Below are positions 35,938-44,857 of a DNA stretch of 64,000 nt, in pieces (position 1 is the first letter of the stretch; every line of letters starts with the position of its first letter). The notes under the pieces were generated by a model. It was not told the DNA's origin. It did no database searches and saw nothing but the letters and a program-made list of their open reading frames with translations. Where the stretch lies: assembly GCF_018334155.1 (NCBI RefSeq), contig NZ_JAGXTP010000001.1, positions 1,736,001 to 1,800,000 of the forward strand, written 5' to 3'. The translations under genes were made by a program, and so were the position numbers. Source of the DNA: Devosia litorisediminis (lineage in GTDB: Bacteria > Pseudomonadota > Alphaproteobacteria > Rhizobiales > Devosiaceae).

Positions 35938-37302
35938 ATGAGTAACGAAACGAACGAAAACGCAGACATCGTCAGCTGGCTCGATGCGAATCCGCAGATT
36001 GAGGTGCTTCACACAGCGGTCTGCGACCTTAATGGCATTATGCGCGGCAAGCGCATTCCCATCGATCAGGCGCGACGCATTGCCGATAACGGCATCCGCA
36101 TGCCGCTCTCCATCGTCGGGGTGGACGTGTGGGGCGAGGATATTGTGGGCAATCCCATGGTGTTTTCCAGTGGTGACGCCGACGGCATCTGCAGCCCTAC
36201 CGGGCGCGGCGCGCTGCCGATCAACTGGACGACCCGTCCCAGTGCGATGATCCCGCTCTGGCTGTTTCAGGATGCGCGCACGCCGTTTCTGGGCGATCCG
36301 CGTCAGGCACTGGCCAGTGTAGTGCGGCGCTTTGCCGAACACGGGCTGACCCCCGTGGTGGCAACCGAACTCGAATTCTATCTGGTGGACCCCGAGGCCG
36401 ACAGCGCCCGACCGCCGATCTCGCCCTATACCGGCAAACGCCTGGATTCGGACGCGATCCTGTCGCTCGACGAACTGGAAGATTTCGGCGAGTTCTTCCG
36501 CGACGTCTATCTGCAGTGCGAACAGCAGAACGTGCCCGCCGATACGGCCGTGGCGGAAAACGGTATCGGGCAGTTCGAAATCAACCTGCTGCACAGCGCC
36601 GATGCGCTCAAGGCCGCCGACGACGCCGTGCTGTTCAAGCGCATCGTCAAGGGTGTGGCGCGCAAGCACAATCTGGTCGCCACCTTCATGGCCAAGCCTT
36701 ATGGCGGCCGCTCGGGCAATGGCTTCCACGTGCATTTCAGCCTTAATGATACGGCTGGCAACAACGTGTTCGATGATGGCAGCGAAGAAGGCTCGGACGT
36801 GATGCTGCACGCTGTGGGTGGGCTGCTGTCGGGCATGGCGGAATCCACCCTGCTGTTTGCGCCGCACTTCAACTCCTATCGCCGCCTGCGCCCCGACACC
36901 CACGCGCCCAGCGCAGTGTCGTGGGGCTATGAGAACCGCACCACCGCGGTACGCATTCCGGGCGGCAACCCCAAGGCCCGCCGCATCGAGCACCGCGTCT
37001 CGGGCGCTGATGCCAATCCCTATCTGGTGCTGGCCGGCATTCTGGGCGCTGCCCTGGTGGGTATCGAAGATGAAATGAAGCCACCCAAGCCCTTCAAGGG
37101 CCGGGCCTATTCGGAACGCCTGCCTAAGCTACCCGCAGACTGGGCCTCGGCGGTTAACGCCTTTGAAGACGGCGACATGATCCAGCGCATTTTCGATCCG
37201 ATGCTGCATTCAATGTTCGTTGCCTGCAAACGTCAGGAAATTGCCGGCTTTGCCTCGCAGGTCACCGACCTCGAGTTCAGCGCCTATCTGGAGATCGTGT
37301 GA
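35938..37302 (+). CDS. puuA: Gamma-glutamylputrescine synthetase (glutamine synthetase family)
   Basis: 454 residues, type III-like glutamine synthetase fold. The beta-grasp domain is followed by the catalytic barrel with TELEFYLV, AENGIGQFEIN, NGFHVHFSL and NPKARRIEHRVSGADANPYL. It ligates glutamate to putrescine with ATP. The Shine-Dalgarno sequence is weak (GGACAG). It shares a TGATG overlap with puuB. The spacing of 98 bases to the divergent puuD gene leaves room for one shared control region, but no clear operator is visible. Confidence 0.9.
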   Translation: MSNETNENADIVSWLDANPQIEVLHTAVCDLNGIMRGKRIPIDQARRIADNGIRMPLSIVGVDVWGEDIVGNPMVFSSGDADGICSPTGRGALPINWTTRPSAMIPLWLFQDARTPFLGDPRQALASVVRRFAEHGLTPVVATELEFYLVDPEADSARPPISPYTGKRLDSDAILSLDELEDFGEFFRDVYLQCEQQNVPADTAVAENGIGQFEINLLHSADALKAADDAVLFKRIVKGVARKHNLVATFMAKPYGGRSGNGFHVHFSLNDTAGNNVFDDGSEEGSDVMLHAVGGLLSGMAESTLLFAPHFNSYRRLRPDTHAPSAVSWGYENRTTAVRIPGGNPKARRIEHRVSGADANPYLVLAGILGAALVGIEDEMKPPKPFKGRAYSERLPKLPADWASAVNAFEDGDMIQRIFDPMLHSMFVACKRQEIAGFASQVTDLEFSAYLEIV

Positions 37303-38606
37303 TGGCACCAAAGAGCTATGCCGGCGATGGCAGTTACCCGCCGAGCTATTACGCCGCATCGCGCGCCATCACGCGCACGCCCGTGCAGCTTGAAGGCGAT
37401 GTGCAGGCCGATATCTGTGTGGTGGGCGCAGGTTATTCGGGACTGTCGGCCGCCCTGCATCTGGCCGAACAGGGCTTCAAAGTCGTCGTGGTCGAAGGCG
37501 CCAGCGTCGGCTGGGGTGCCTCGGGCCGCAATGGCGGTCAGGTGGTCAATGGGCTGAATGCAAGTCTGGACACCATTGGTCGGCGCTATGGCGAACAGAC
37601 CGCCAATTTCGTGGGCGGCATGGTGCAGGAAGGCGCGGGCATTATCTATGACTGGGTCGAACGCTATGGCATCGACTGCGATCTGCGCCGCGGCAACATC
37701 TATGCCGCCTACACGCCCGCCCATATGCGCGATCTGGAAGCCAAGCAGGCGCTCTGGCGCAAGCATGGCATGGACGATCATGAAATGCTCGACAAGGATG
37801 CCATCAGGCGCCACATCGGCAGCACAGTGTATGAAGGCGGCATGATCGACCATTCCGGTGGTCACATGCATCCGCTCAATCTGGCGCTGGGCGAAGCCAA
37901 GGCGCTGGAAAGCCTAGGCGGGGTGATCTACGAAAACTCACCGGTGACCAAGGTCGATCAGGGCCCCGACAAGGCCGTGGTAACCACCGCGCTTGGCAAG
38001 GTGACAGCCAATGCCGTGCTGGTGTGCGGCAATGCCTATCTGGGCAATGTCGTCCCCGAACTGACCGCGCGTGTGATGCCTGTTTCCACCCAGATGATGG
38101 CCACCGCGCCACTGGGCAAGGAACGCGCTGAAGCGCTGCTGCCGACCGGGATGTGCGTGGAAGATGTGCGCTATATCCTGGACTATTTCCGGCTCAGCGC
38201 CGACCACCGCCTGATCTTTGGTGGCGGCATTGTGTATGGCGGCACCGATCCCGCAGATGTCATCGCCAAGCTTCGTCCGAACATGGACAAGGTATTCCCG
38301 CAACTGGCCGACATCAAGATCGACTATGCCTGGAGCGGCAATTTCGCGCTGTCGTTCTCACGCGTGCCGCAATTGGGCCGGCTGGGCGACAAGGTGTATT
38401 TCGCCCATGGCTATAGCGGGCACGGGATTACGGGCTCGCACCTGTTTGGCCGCATTCTGGGCGAAGCGGTGCGGGGCGACCTGACGCGCTTTGATACCTT
38501 TGCCAAACTGCCATGGATCCCCTTCCCCGGCGGCCGGATGTTCCGGGCGCAATACTCGACCCTGGGTTCGTGGTGGTATGCCCTCAAGGATCGTCTGGGT
38601 ATCTGA
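37302..38606 (+). CDS. puuB: Gamma-glutamylputrescine oxidase (FAD-dependent)
   Basis: About 434 residues, DAO/PuuB family. The FAD motif is ICVVGAGYSGLSAALHLAEQG near residue 36, with GASGRNGGQVVNGL and GYSGHGITGSHLFGRILGEA typical of PuuB/OrdL proteins. It oxidises gamma-glutamylputrescine to the aldehyde, releasing ammonia and H2O2. The ATG overlaps the puuA stop (TGATG). An intrinsic terminator follows. Confidence 0.9.
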   Translation: MAPKSYAGDGSYPPSYYAASRAITRTPVQLEGDVQADICVVGAGYSGLSAALHLAEQGFKVVVVEGASVGWGASGRNGGQVVNGLNASLDTIGRRYGEQTANFVGGMVQEGAGIIYDWVERYGIDCDLRRGNIYAAYTPAHMRDLEAKQALWRKHGMDDHEMLDKDAIRRHIGSTVYEGGMIDHSGGHMHPLNLALGEAKALESLGGVIYENSPVTKVDQGPDKAVVTTALGKVTANAVLVCGNAYLGNVVPELTARVMPVSTQMMATAPLGKERAEALLPTGMCVEDVRYILDYFRLSADHRLIFGGGIVYGGTDPADVIAKLRPNMDKVFPQLADIKIDYAWSGNFALSFSRVPQLGRLGDKVYFAHGYSGHGITGSHLFGRILGEAVRGDLTRFDTFAKLPWIPFPGGRMFRAQYSTLGSWWYALKDRLGI

Positions 38607-38632
38607 TCCAAGGTCGATACTGATCTTATCGG

Positions 38633-38665
38633 AGGCGCATTGCACAAGCTGCGATGCGCCTTTTT
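38633..38665 (+). terminator. Intrinsic terminator after puuAB
   Basis: AGGCGCAT (38633-38640) pairs with ATGCGCCT (38654-38661); an inner GCA/TGC pair shortens the loop, and the stem runs into five T residues (38661-38665). This is the clearest rho-independent terminator in the window. Confidence 0.85.
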
Positions 38666-38689
38666 CCGTTTCCGCCGGCCACGACCTTG

Positions 38690-39462
38690 CACGCCATTAC
38701 CAACAGGTTGGGCGGGACCGGGCCGCCGCTCGACAAGATCCATGAGCGCGTCATCTGGGATTTTCGGCTCAGCAGCGCCCTGGTCGCGTCGCTGTGTGGG
38801 GCCGGTCTGGTGCTTATGGCGCAATCCTGCAATCGCTGCTGCGCAATCCGCTGGCCGAACCTTATGTGCTGGGCATCTCGGCCGCGCTTCAACGGGCGTC
38901 ATCTCGGTGATCGTGCCGGGCATTGGTGCAGGTGCAGTTACGCTTTCGGGTGGCGCTTTGCGGGCGCGTTGGCGGCCTTTCTGTTCGTGGTCATTCTGGC
39001 CAGCGGGGCGCGCGGTGGCGCGGATCGCACGATCCTGGCAGGCGCGGCCGCCTCGCAGCCTTTCAACCGCGTTGTTTTGAGTACGCGCCGTGGGCAGTTC
39101 TGGCAGACCCTTTCGGGGGCGAGCGTCAGCGTGTGCATATTGCCCGTGGTCTGGCGCAGGCGCCGACCGAGATAATCCTCGACGAGCCAACCAATCACCT
39201 CGATATCCAACACCAGATTGAAATTCTGCGCCTGGTCGCCGCCCTGCCCGTCACCAGCATTGTGGCGCTGCATGATCTCAACCATGCGGCGATGTTCTGT
39301 GATCTGCTGGCGGTGATGGACAAGGGCCGCGTGGTAGCGAGCGGAACGCCCCAAGAAGTGCTGACCGAGACCCTGTTGCGCGAGGTGTTCAACGTCGACG
39401 CCAGGATCGGACCATGACCGCATCACGGCAAGCTGCATATCCACTATTTGTTGAAACGGCCA
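38690..39462 (+). pseudogene. Decayed FecCD permease / FecE ATPase of an iron-siderophore-type ABC transporter
   Basis: Fragments of two genes are fused. The permease part reads RVIWDFRLSSALVASLCGAG, then GAILQSLLRNPLAEPYVLGI after a frameshift near 38818, then TGVISVIVPGIGAGAVTLSG after another near 38890, then FAGALAAFLFVVILASGARG after a third near 38960. The C-terminal two thirds of the permease and the Walker A half of the ATPase are missing. The ATPase resumes with the signature GGERQRVHIARGLAQAPTEI (frameshift in GGE) and ILDEPTNHLDIQ; a TGA at 39415-39417 separates the tail HHGKLHIHYLLK. At least five lesions mark it as non-functional. Substrate of the ancestor (siderophore, heme, cobalamin, molybdate) is unknown. 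Confidence 0.85.
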
Positions 39463-39549
39463 CGGCCGACAAGACTGTTTGGCGCGGATTGGACTTCCCG
39501 GCTCCGCCTGGCGTCCCCTAGGGTGGCGCCAGGCAGAGTGGAGAGTCGG

Positions 39550-40764
39550 GTGAGCCAGACAGTGCAGGGATCGGCGGGACGTCGTCGCGAATATTTCCAG
39601 CCATTGATGGCTGGCGCGCTGGCGGCCATTGTAGGGTATGCCAGTACGTTTACACTGGTGCTGGCAGCGCTGACGGCTGCAGGTGCATCGCCGCAACAGG
39701 CCGGATCGGGTCTGATGAGCGTATGCATCGCCATGGGCATTCTCAATATTGTGGTCAGCGCCCGCTTACGGGTGCCGGTCAGCTTCGCCTGGACGACGCC
39801 GGGCATGGCCTTCCTGTTGACCGTGGGCGAACCGGTGGGCGGTTTCCCCGCCGTGGCCGGGGCGTTTCTGGTGGCCGCAGTGCTGATCTTTCTGACGGGA
39901 CTGATCAAACCGCTGGCGCGGCTGATGGCAGCAATTCCCGCGCCCATCGCCAATGCCATGCTGGCGGGCATGTTGCTGACGCTGTGTCTGGCACCCATCA
40001 CCGCGGTGGCCGAAATGCCGTTGCTGGCCCTACCCGTGCTGTTGGCGTGGGTGATCGCCCTGCGCTTTGCGCGCCGCTATGCGGTGCCGATTGCCGTGCT
40101 GGTGACCGGTGTTCTGCTGGCGAGCACGACCAATTTGCCGCCGGGTGCCCTGGATGGGAGCTGGCCCGCGCTGGTGCCGGTAATGCCGGTGTTCACGCTG
40201 GACGCGATTATTCGCATCGGGCTGCCGATCTATGTTGTGACAATGGCTTCGCAGAACCTTCCGGGGCTGGCCGTGATGCAGGCCAATGGCTTCGTGCTGT
40301 CGCCAGCGCCGCTATTTGTGGCGACGGGGCTAGCCAGCGCGGCGACAGCGTTCTTTGGCGGCCATGCGACCAATCTAGCGGCGATCACGGCGGCGATCTG
40401 CGCCGGACCGGAAGCGCATCCGGACAAGGCCAAGCGCTGGCCGGCGCCGATTGCGACAGGGGCGACCTATCTGCTGCTGGCGCCGGGGGCCAGCCTGGCG
40501 GCGGCCTTCATCGCGGCGTCGCCGCCGCTGCTTATCCAGGCAGTGGCAGGACTGGCTCTGCTGTCTAGCCTGACGGGTGCGCTGGCGGGCGCGCTGGCGC
40601 ATGAGGAAACGCGACTGCCGGCGATCTTCACCTTTGTGACCACCGCATCGGGAATCACCATTATCGGCGTGGGTGCTCCGTTCTGGGGGCTGGTGGGCGG
40701 CATTGGCATGCTGGTGCTGCTGCGTTTCGGGCTCAAGCCGACTGATCAGGGACGCGGGTCATGA
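39550..40764 (+). CDS. benE: BenE family benzoate-type transporter
   Basis: About 404 residues with 11-12 membrane segments, all within the BenE/xanthine-permease-like family (SFAWTTPGMAFLLTVGEPVG, MASQNLPGLAVMQANGF, FFGGHATNLAAITAAICAG). The GTG at 39550 has GGAG 6 bases upstream and gives normal family length; the longer frame from 39448 includes the tail of the upstream pseudogene. Family proteins import benzoate by proton symport, but no benzoate catabolic genes are nearby, so the real substrate is uncertain. It overlaps the next gene by ATGA. Confidence 0.87.
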   Translation: MSQTVQGSAGRRREYFQPLMAGALAAIVGYASTFTLVLAALTAAGASPQQAGSGLMSVCIAMGILNIVVSARLRVPVSFAWTTPGMAFLLTVGEPVGGFPAVAGAFLVAAVLIFLTGLIKPLARLMAAIPAPIANAMLAGMLLTLCLAPITAVAEMPLLALPVLLAWVIALRFARRYAVPIAVLVTGVLLASTTNLPPGALDGSWPALVPVMPVFTLDAIIRIGLPIYVVTMASQNLPGLAVMQANGFVLSPAPLFVATGLASAATAFFGGHATNLAAITAAICAGPEAHPDKAKRWPAPIATGATYLLLAPGASLAAAFIAASPPLLIQAVAGLALLSSLTGALAGALAHEETRLPAIFTFVTTASGITIIGVGAPFWGLVGGIGMLVLLRFGLKPTDQGRGS

Positions 40765-41372
40765 CAGCTGTGTATGCGCTGATCATCGCTGGCGGTGACG
40801 GGCAAAGGCTGGGCGGCGTGCGCAAGGGCGATCTGCGCGTGGGCGGTGTGCGGCAGATTGACCGGGTCCGCGCGGCGTTGGGGCAGGTCGTTGAGCCGAT
40901 TCTGGTGGCGACGGGGCCAGCGGAACGTGCCATCGCCCTGCCCAACCATGCCTGCGCGGTATCCGATCTTGATGCCCCCTGTGCCGGCCCTCTGGCCGGA
41001 TTGGCCGCTGCGGTGGCGCATCTGGCAGAATCAGGGGTGACGCAGGGACTGCTGGTTTCGGCGGCTGTGGATAGCCCTTTCCTGCCTACCGATTTTGTCC
41101 CCCGCCTAATCGCGGGGCTTGCCGCGGCACCTTGCGCCTATGCGGCGTGGGGCGAAGATTTTTATCCACCCAATTCGATCTGGCGGCTGGAAGCCCTGCA
41201 GGCGCTGCCTCGGGATATCGTGCAAGCGGGCGCACCGCCCAGTCTAAAGGCGTTGCAGCGGGTGCTGGGCGCGCAAAAGGTGGACTGGGCCGACGCCAGC
41301 GACGGCAATCCCTTTGCCAATATCAACACCATTGGGGACCTGCTGGCGCTGCAGCGGATCGCGCTGAACTGA
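40761..41372 (+). CDS. MobA-like NTP transferase
   Basis: 203 residues with an N-terminal nucleotidyltransferase fold. The motif LIIAGGDGQRLGG matches MobA, but the next position of the usual DK pair is changed (GGVRKGDLRVGG, Arg in place of Asp). LLVSAAVDSPFLP supplies the metal-binding Asp of MobA, and NINTIGDL the C-terminal motif. MobA attaches GMP to molybdopterin; the substitution and benE coupling leave the reaction open. Overlaps benE by 4 bases. Confidence 0.8.
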   Translation: MTAVYALIIAGGDGQRLGGVRKGDLRVGGVRQIDRVRAALGQVVEPILVATGPAERAIALPNHACAVSDLDAPCAGPLAGLAAAVAHLAESGVTQGLLVSAAVDSPFLPTDFVPRLIAGLAAAPCAYAAWGEDFYPPNSIWRLEALQALPRDIVQAGAPPSLKALQRVLGAQKVDWADASDGNPFANINTIGDLLALQRIALN

Positions 41373-41477
41373 GATTGGCATCGCAACAATTTCACACAGT
41401 CGCCAATTGGGGCTTGGCAAACCAAATCAAGTTCGGTACATGGACCTCGCCCTTCGCAAGAAGGTCAACGAAGGTGT

Positions 41478-41552
41478 TCCGCGGTAGCTCAGTGGTAGAG
41501 CAATCGGCTGTTAACCGATTGGTCGTAGGTTCGAATCCTACCCGCGGAGCCA
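41478..41552 (+). tRNA. tRNA-Asn (anticodon GTT)
   Basis: A 75-base cloverleaf: acceptor TCCGCGG pairs with CCGCGGA (41542-41548), discriminator G and encoded CCA (41550-41552). The anticodon loop CTGTTAA (41508-41514) carries GTT at 41510-41512, and the T arm contains GGTTCGAATCC. The flanks show no integrase or attachment duplication. Confidence 0.97.
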
Positions 41553-41719
41553 TTCGTTTCTCGCTCGTCACGAGCAATCCCCCCACATTGCCAATCTGGT
41601 TTACCGATCGGTTGCTCGCGGCCGTGCGCGGGGCTATCGCCGCGCCGGACAACATCATCTATATCTTCAATTTTCGACGTTCCCGCAGCGGGACGACACA
41701 GCAATAAAGAGGTGCTCGC

Positions 41720-42175
41720 ATGAGCAATGGCATGGACATTGACGGTGAAAGCCAGATTTCGCTGACCCGGACCATCGACGCCCATATCGATGATGTGTTC
41801 AAGGCGTGGACCGACCCGGCACTGATCGAGCAGTGGCAGGCCGACGAAGCCGAGCTGGATGCCTTTGAGGGCGGCGAATACAAGTTCACCACCTTTGGCG
41901 ATGATGAAGACCCCGAAGACCATACGGTCAGCGGCGAAATCCTGGCGTTCGTCGAGAACGAAAAGCTGGTGATGAGCTGGGTTCACAAGGACGAGGAAGA
42001 CGATGAGGACGATCTGATCTTCGTGCTCGATATTGCCTTCAAGGCAATTGGTGCGGACCAGACGCAGATTACGCTGATCGAACGCGGCCTGGCTCATGCC
42101 GACCCGGAATCGCGGATCTTTTCGATCGAAGCTTGGAATGCGGCGCTCGAGCATCTCGCCGAAGTGATGGAATAA
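41720..42175 (+). CDS. SRPBCC (AHSA1-like) domain protein
   Basis: 151 residues in the START/Bet v1-like superfamily: SLTRTIDAHIDDVFKAWTDP opens the fold, with YKFTTFGDDE and LITLIERG-like strands after. Strongly acidic, with a run of Asp and Glu near residues 89-97. Family members bind hydrophobic ligands or stimulate Hsp90; the specific role is unknown. AGAGGT lies 7 bases before the ATG. Confidence 0.82.
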   Translation: MSNGMDIDGESQISLTRTIDAHIDDVFKAWTDPALIEQWQADEAELDAFEGGEYKFTTFGDDEDPEDHTVSGEILAFVENEKLVMSWVHKDEEDDEDDLIFVLDIAFKAIGADQTQITLIERGLAHADPESRIFSIEAWNAALEHLAEVME

Positions 42176-42201
42176 GCGCACATAGGCTGAACCAGCCGTA
42201 C

Positions 42202-42226
42202 CCTCCGCGCGTAACAAGCGCGGAGG
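42202..42226 (+). promoter_or_regulatory. Hairpin sequestering the phrB ribosome-binding site
   Basis: CCTCCGCGC (42202-42210) pairs perfectly with GCGCGGAGG (42218-42226) around GTAACAA. The paired GGAGG is the only Shine-Dalgarno sequence for the photolyase ATG at 42233. The stem could hold translation off or, without a T-run, mark the 3' end of the upstream gene. Confidence 0.6.
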
Positions 42227-42232
42227 CAGACT

Positions 42233-43639
42233 ATGAACAGCACGACTATTGCCTGGTTGCGCAACGATCTTCGCGTGGCTGACAATCCCGCCCTTGCGGC
42301 GGCGCAGCGCTCGGGCGAGCGCGTTATCGCTCTCTACATCCATGAAGAGACCATCGGCGTGCGCCCACCGGGCGCGGCGGCACGATGGTGGCTGCATCAA
42401 AGCCTTAACGCACTGGAGGTCGATCTGGCCGCACTCGGCATCGAGCTGCAGGTCCATCAGGGTGATCCCAACGTCATCGTGGTGGCACTCGCCAACCAGG
42501 AAAACGCATCCGGTGTGTTCTGGAACCGGCGCTATGCAGCTGGCGAGCGTGCCGTGGATACCGCGATCAAGGAACAGCTGCGCGCCGAGGGCGTAGCCGT
42601 GGAATCTTTCGGCGCCAATGTGCTGATCGAGCCCTGGGAGATCGCGACGGGGCAAGGCAAACCCTATTCTGTGTTCACCCCGTTCTGGAAAACCCTCAAA
42701 CAGCGTCACATCGAGCAGCCATTGGACACCCCCGCGGCAGGCAAGGCGCGGTCCGTGCGGGCAGTGGATGACGGCTACGCAGAACCGCACTGGGCAGCAA
42801 AGCTGTCCGGTCACTGGTATGTTGGCGAGAAGGCTGCCCGGCGCACGCTGGCTGACTTCCTGGATTATCGGGTCGGCCGCTATCCCAATGAGCGTGATCT
42901 GCCCGACAGCGATGCGACGTCCAATCTCTCGCCGCATTTGCGGTTTGGCGAGATCAGCCCACGCCAGATCTGGCAGGCCGCAAACATGGCCGCTGATATC
43001 GCCCCGGAGAATGCCGGCGCGATTGACAAGTTTCTCTCCGAACTGGCCTGGCGCGATTTCAGCTATCACCAGCTCTATCATCGCTGCGACATTGCCAAGG
43101 AGCCCATGCAGGCCAAATATGGGGGCATGGCCTGGCGCGACGCGGCCGATGATCTGCGCGCCTGGCAGCGCGGGCAGACCGGCCTGCCGATGATCGACGC
43201 GGGCATGCGTGAGCTTTGGGAGACCGGCTATATGCACAACCGCGTGCGCATGCTGGTGGCTTCGCTGCTGAGCAAGAACCTGTTGATCGACTGGCGGCAG
43301 GGTGAAAATTGGTTCTGGGACTGTCTGGTCGACGGCGATGTCGCCAGCAATCCGGCGAGTTGGCAATGGGTGGCGGGCAGCGGGCTGGACGCGGCTCCGT
43401 ATTTCCGAATTTTCAATCCGGTCACGCAAGGCGGTCGGTTTGACGCCGAGGGCGCCTATGTGCGGCGCTGGGTGCCCGAGCTGGCAGCCATGCCCGACAA
43501 GTGGGTGCACACGCCCTGGCAGGCCCCCGCTGAGGTGCTCAAGGCGGCTCACGTGCAGATCGGCACAACCTACCCGGCACCGATCGTTGATCTGAAGGCA
43601 TCGCGCGAGCGGGCATTGCAGGCAGCCAGCGCGCTGTAG
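42233..43639 (+). CDS. phrB: Deoxyribodipyrimidine photolyase
   Basis: 468 residues, class I CPD photolyase. The N-terminal antenna domain has WLRNDLRVADNPALAAA and VFWNRRY; the C-terminal FAD domain has FGEISPRQIW, GLPMIDAGMRELWETGYMHN and GDVASNPASWQWVAGSG. It repairs cyclobutane pyrimidine dimers using blue light and FADH. Its Shine-Dalgarno is inside the upstream hairpin. An antisense frame of 747 codons across it is a coding shadow. Confidence 0.93.
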   Translation: MNSTTIAWLRNDLRVADNPALAAAQRSGERVIALYIHEETIGVRPPGAAARWWLHQSLNALEVDLAALGIELQVHQGDPNVIVVALANQENASGVFWNRRYAAGERAVDTAIKEQLRAEGVAVESFGANVLIEPWEIATGQGKPYSVFTPFWKTLKQRHIEQPLDTPAAGKARSVRAVDDGYAEPHWAAKLSGHWYVGEKAARRTLADFLDYRVGRYPNERDLPDSDATSNLSPHLRFGEISPRQIWQAANMAADIAPENAGAIDKFLSELAWRDFSYHQLYHRCDIAKEPMQAKYGGMAWRDAADDLRAWQRGQTGLPMIDAGMRELWETGYMHNRVRMLVASLLSKNLLIDWRQGENWFWDCLVDGDVASNPASWQWVAGSGLDAAPYFRIFNPVTQGGRFDAEGAYVRRWVPELAAMPDKWVHTPWQAPAEVLKAAHVQIGTTYPAPIVDLKASRERALQAASAL

Positions 43640-43791
43640 CGGAATGAAATTGCGCTGACTGGCTGCAGGCGCACTGCCATTGCGCGGCCAAAGCGCTGCG
43701 CGGAAAGCTCTGCCTGAACAGGCCGTTATCACTTGCAGGCGGTGCCGGGCGGCCCTAGGTTCGTGGTTTCCCAGCCTCAGTAGATTGCGCC

Positions 43792-44841
43792 ATGGCCAAG
43801 CATACAGACCTCATCTCCGCTATCGGCAATACGCCGTTGATCCGTCTCAATCGCGTTTCGACGCTGACGGGATGCGATATCTGGGGCAAGGCGGAGTTTC
43901 TCAATCCGGGCCAGTCGGTCAAGGATCGGGCGGCGCTGTTCATCATCCATGACGCTGTCAAATCCGGCGCGCTCAAGCCCGGCGGCACGATTGTGGAAGG
44001 CACGGCGGGCAATACCGGCATCGGCCTGACGCTGGTGGCCAATTCGCTGGGTTTCAAATCGGTGATCGTGATTCCCGAAACCCAGAGCCAGGAAAAAAAG
44101 GACGCGCTGCGTCTGTATGGCGCCGAATTGATCGAAGTGCCGGCGAAGCCGTACAAGAACCCGAACAATTACATCAAGGTATCGCAGCGTCTGGCCGAAA
44201 AGCTCAATGCCGAACTGCCCGAGGGCGCGGTGTGGGCCAACCAGTTCGACAACACAGCCAATCGGCGCGCCCATGCCGAAACCACCGGGCCGGAAATCTG
44301 GCAGCAGACCAATGGCCGTATCGATGGCTTTATCTGCGCCGTGGGCTCGGGCGGCACGCTGGCTGGCGTTGCCGAAGCGCTGCGTGCACGCAGTGAAGAT
44401 GTGAAGATCGGTCTGGCTGACCCTGAGGGCGCCGCGCTCTTCAACTATTACGCGCATGGCGAGCTGAAATCGTCGGGCAATTCGATCACCGAAGGCATTG
44501 GCCAGGGCCGTATCACGGCCAATCTGGAAGGCCTGACGGTGGACAACCCCTATCAGATATCCGATGCCGAGGCCCTGCCCTACATCTTCGACCTGCTTGA
44601 GCATGAAGGGCTGTGCCTGGGCGGGTCGAGCGCGATCAACATTGCCGGCGCCGTGCGCATGGCCCGCGATCTGGGGCCGGGCAAGACGATCGTGACGATC
44701 CTGTGCGATTACGGCAATCGCTATGCCAGCAAGATCTTCAACCCCGAATTCCTGCACGGCAAAGAGTTGCCTGTGCCCAAATGGCTGGAGGGTCGCACGT
44801 CGATCGACATCTCCAGCGTAATGGAAGCAGACCCGGCTTAG
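43792..44841 (+). CDS. cysK: Cysteine synthase A (O-acetylserine sulfhydrylase)
   Basis: 349 residues, fold type II PLP enzyme. The PLP lysine is in NPGQSVKDRAALFI, the phosphate-binding or substrate loop is EGTAGNTGIGLT, and the second PLP phosphate loop is CAVGSGGTLAG. It makes cysteine from O-acetylserine and sulfide. It is convergent with the glyoxalase-related gene, whose end lies 16 bases away. Confidence 0.92.
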   Translation: MAKHTDLISAIGNTPLIRLNRVSTLTGCDIWGKAEFLNPGQSVKDRAALFIIHDAVKSGALKPGGTIVEGTAGNTGIGLTLVANSLGFKSVIVIPETQSQEKKDALRLYGAELIEVPAKPYKNPNNYIKVSQRLAEKLNAELPEGAVWANQFDNTANRRAHAETTGPEIWQQTNGRIDGFICAVGSGGTLAGVAEALRARSEDVKIGLADPEGAALFNYYAHGELKSSGNSITEGIGQGRITANLEGLTVDNPYQISDAEALPYIFDLLEHEGLCLGGSSAINIAGAVRMARDLGPGKTIVTILCDYGNRYASKIFNPEFLHGKELPVPKWLEGRTSIDISSVMEADPA

Positions 44842-44857
44842 GCGGGCCTGCTGGAGA

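Noticed and set aside
39448..39549. N-terminal extension of BenE
   Set aside because: These codons include the tail of the FecE relic; GTG 39550 has a ribosome site and gives normal length.
41478..41552. tRNA-Asn as an integration site for a mobile island
   Set aside because: No integrase, no repeat of the tRNA 3' end and no change of gene character nearby.
41489..43732. Long minus-strand open frame (747 codons) across phrB and tRNA-Asn
   Set aside because: It is antisense to a photolyase with all family motifs and even crosses the tRNA gene; high-GC codon bias opens such shadow frames.
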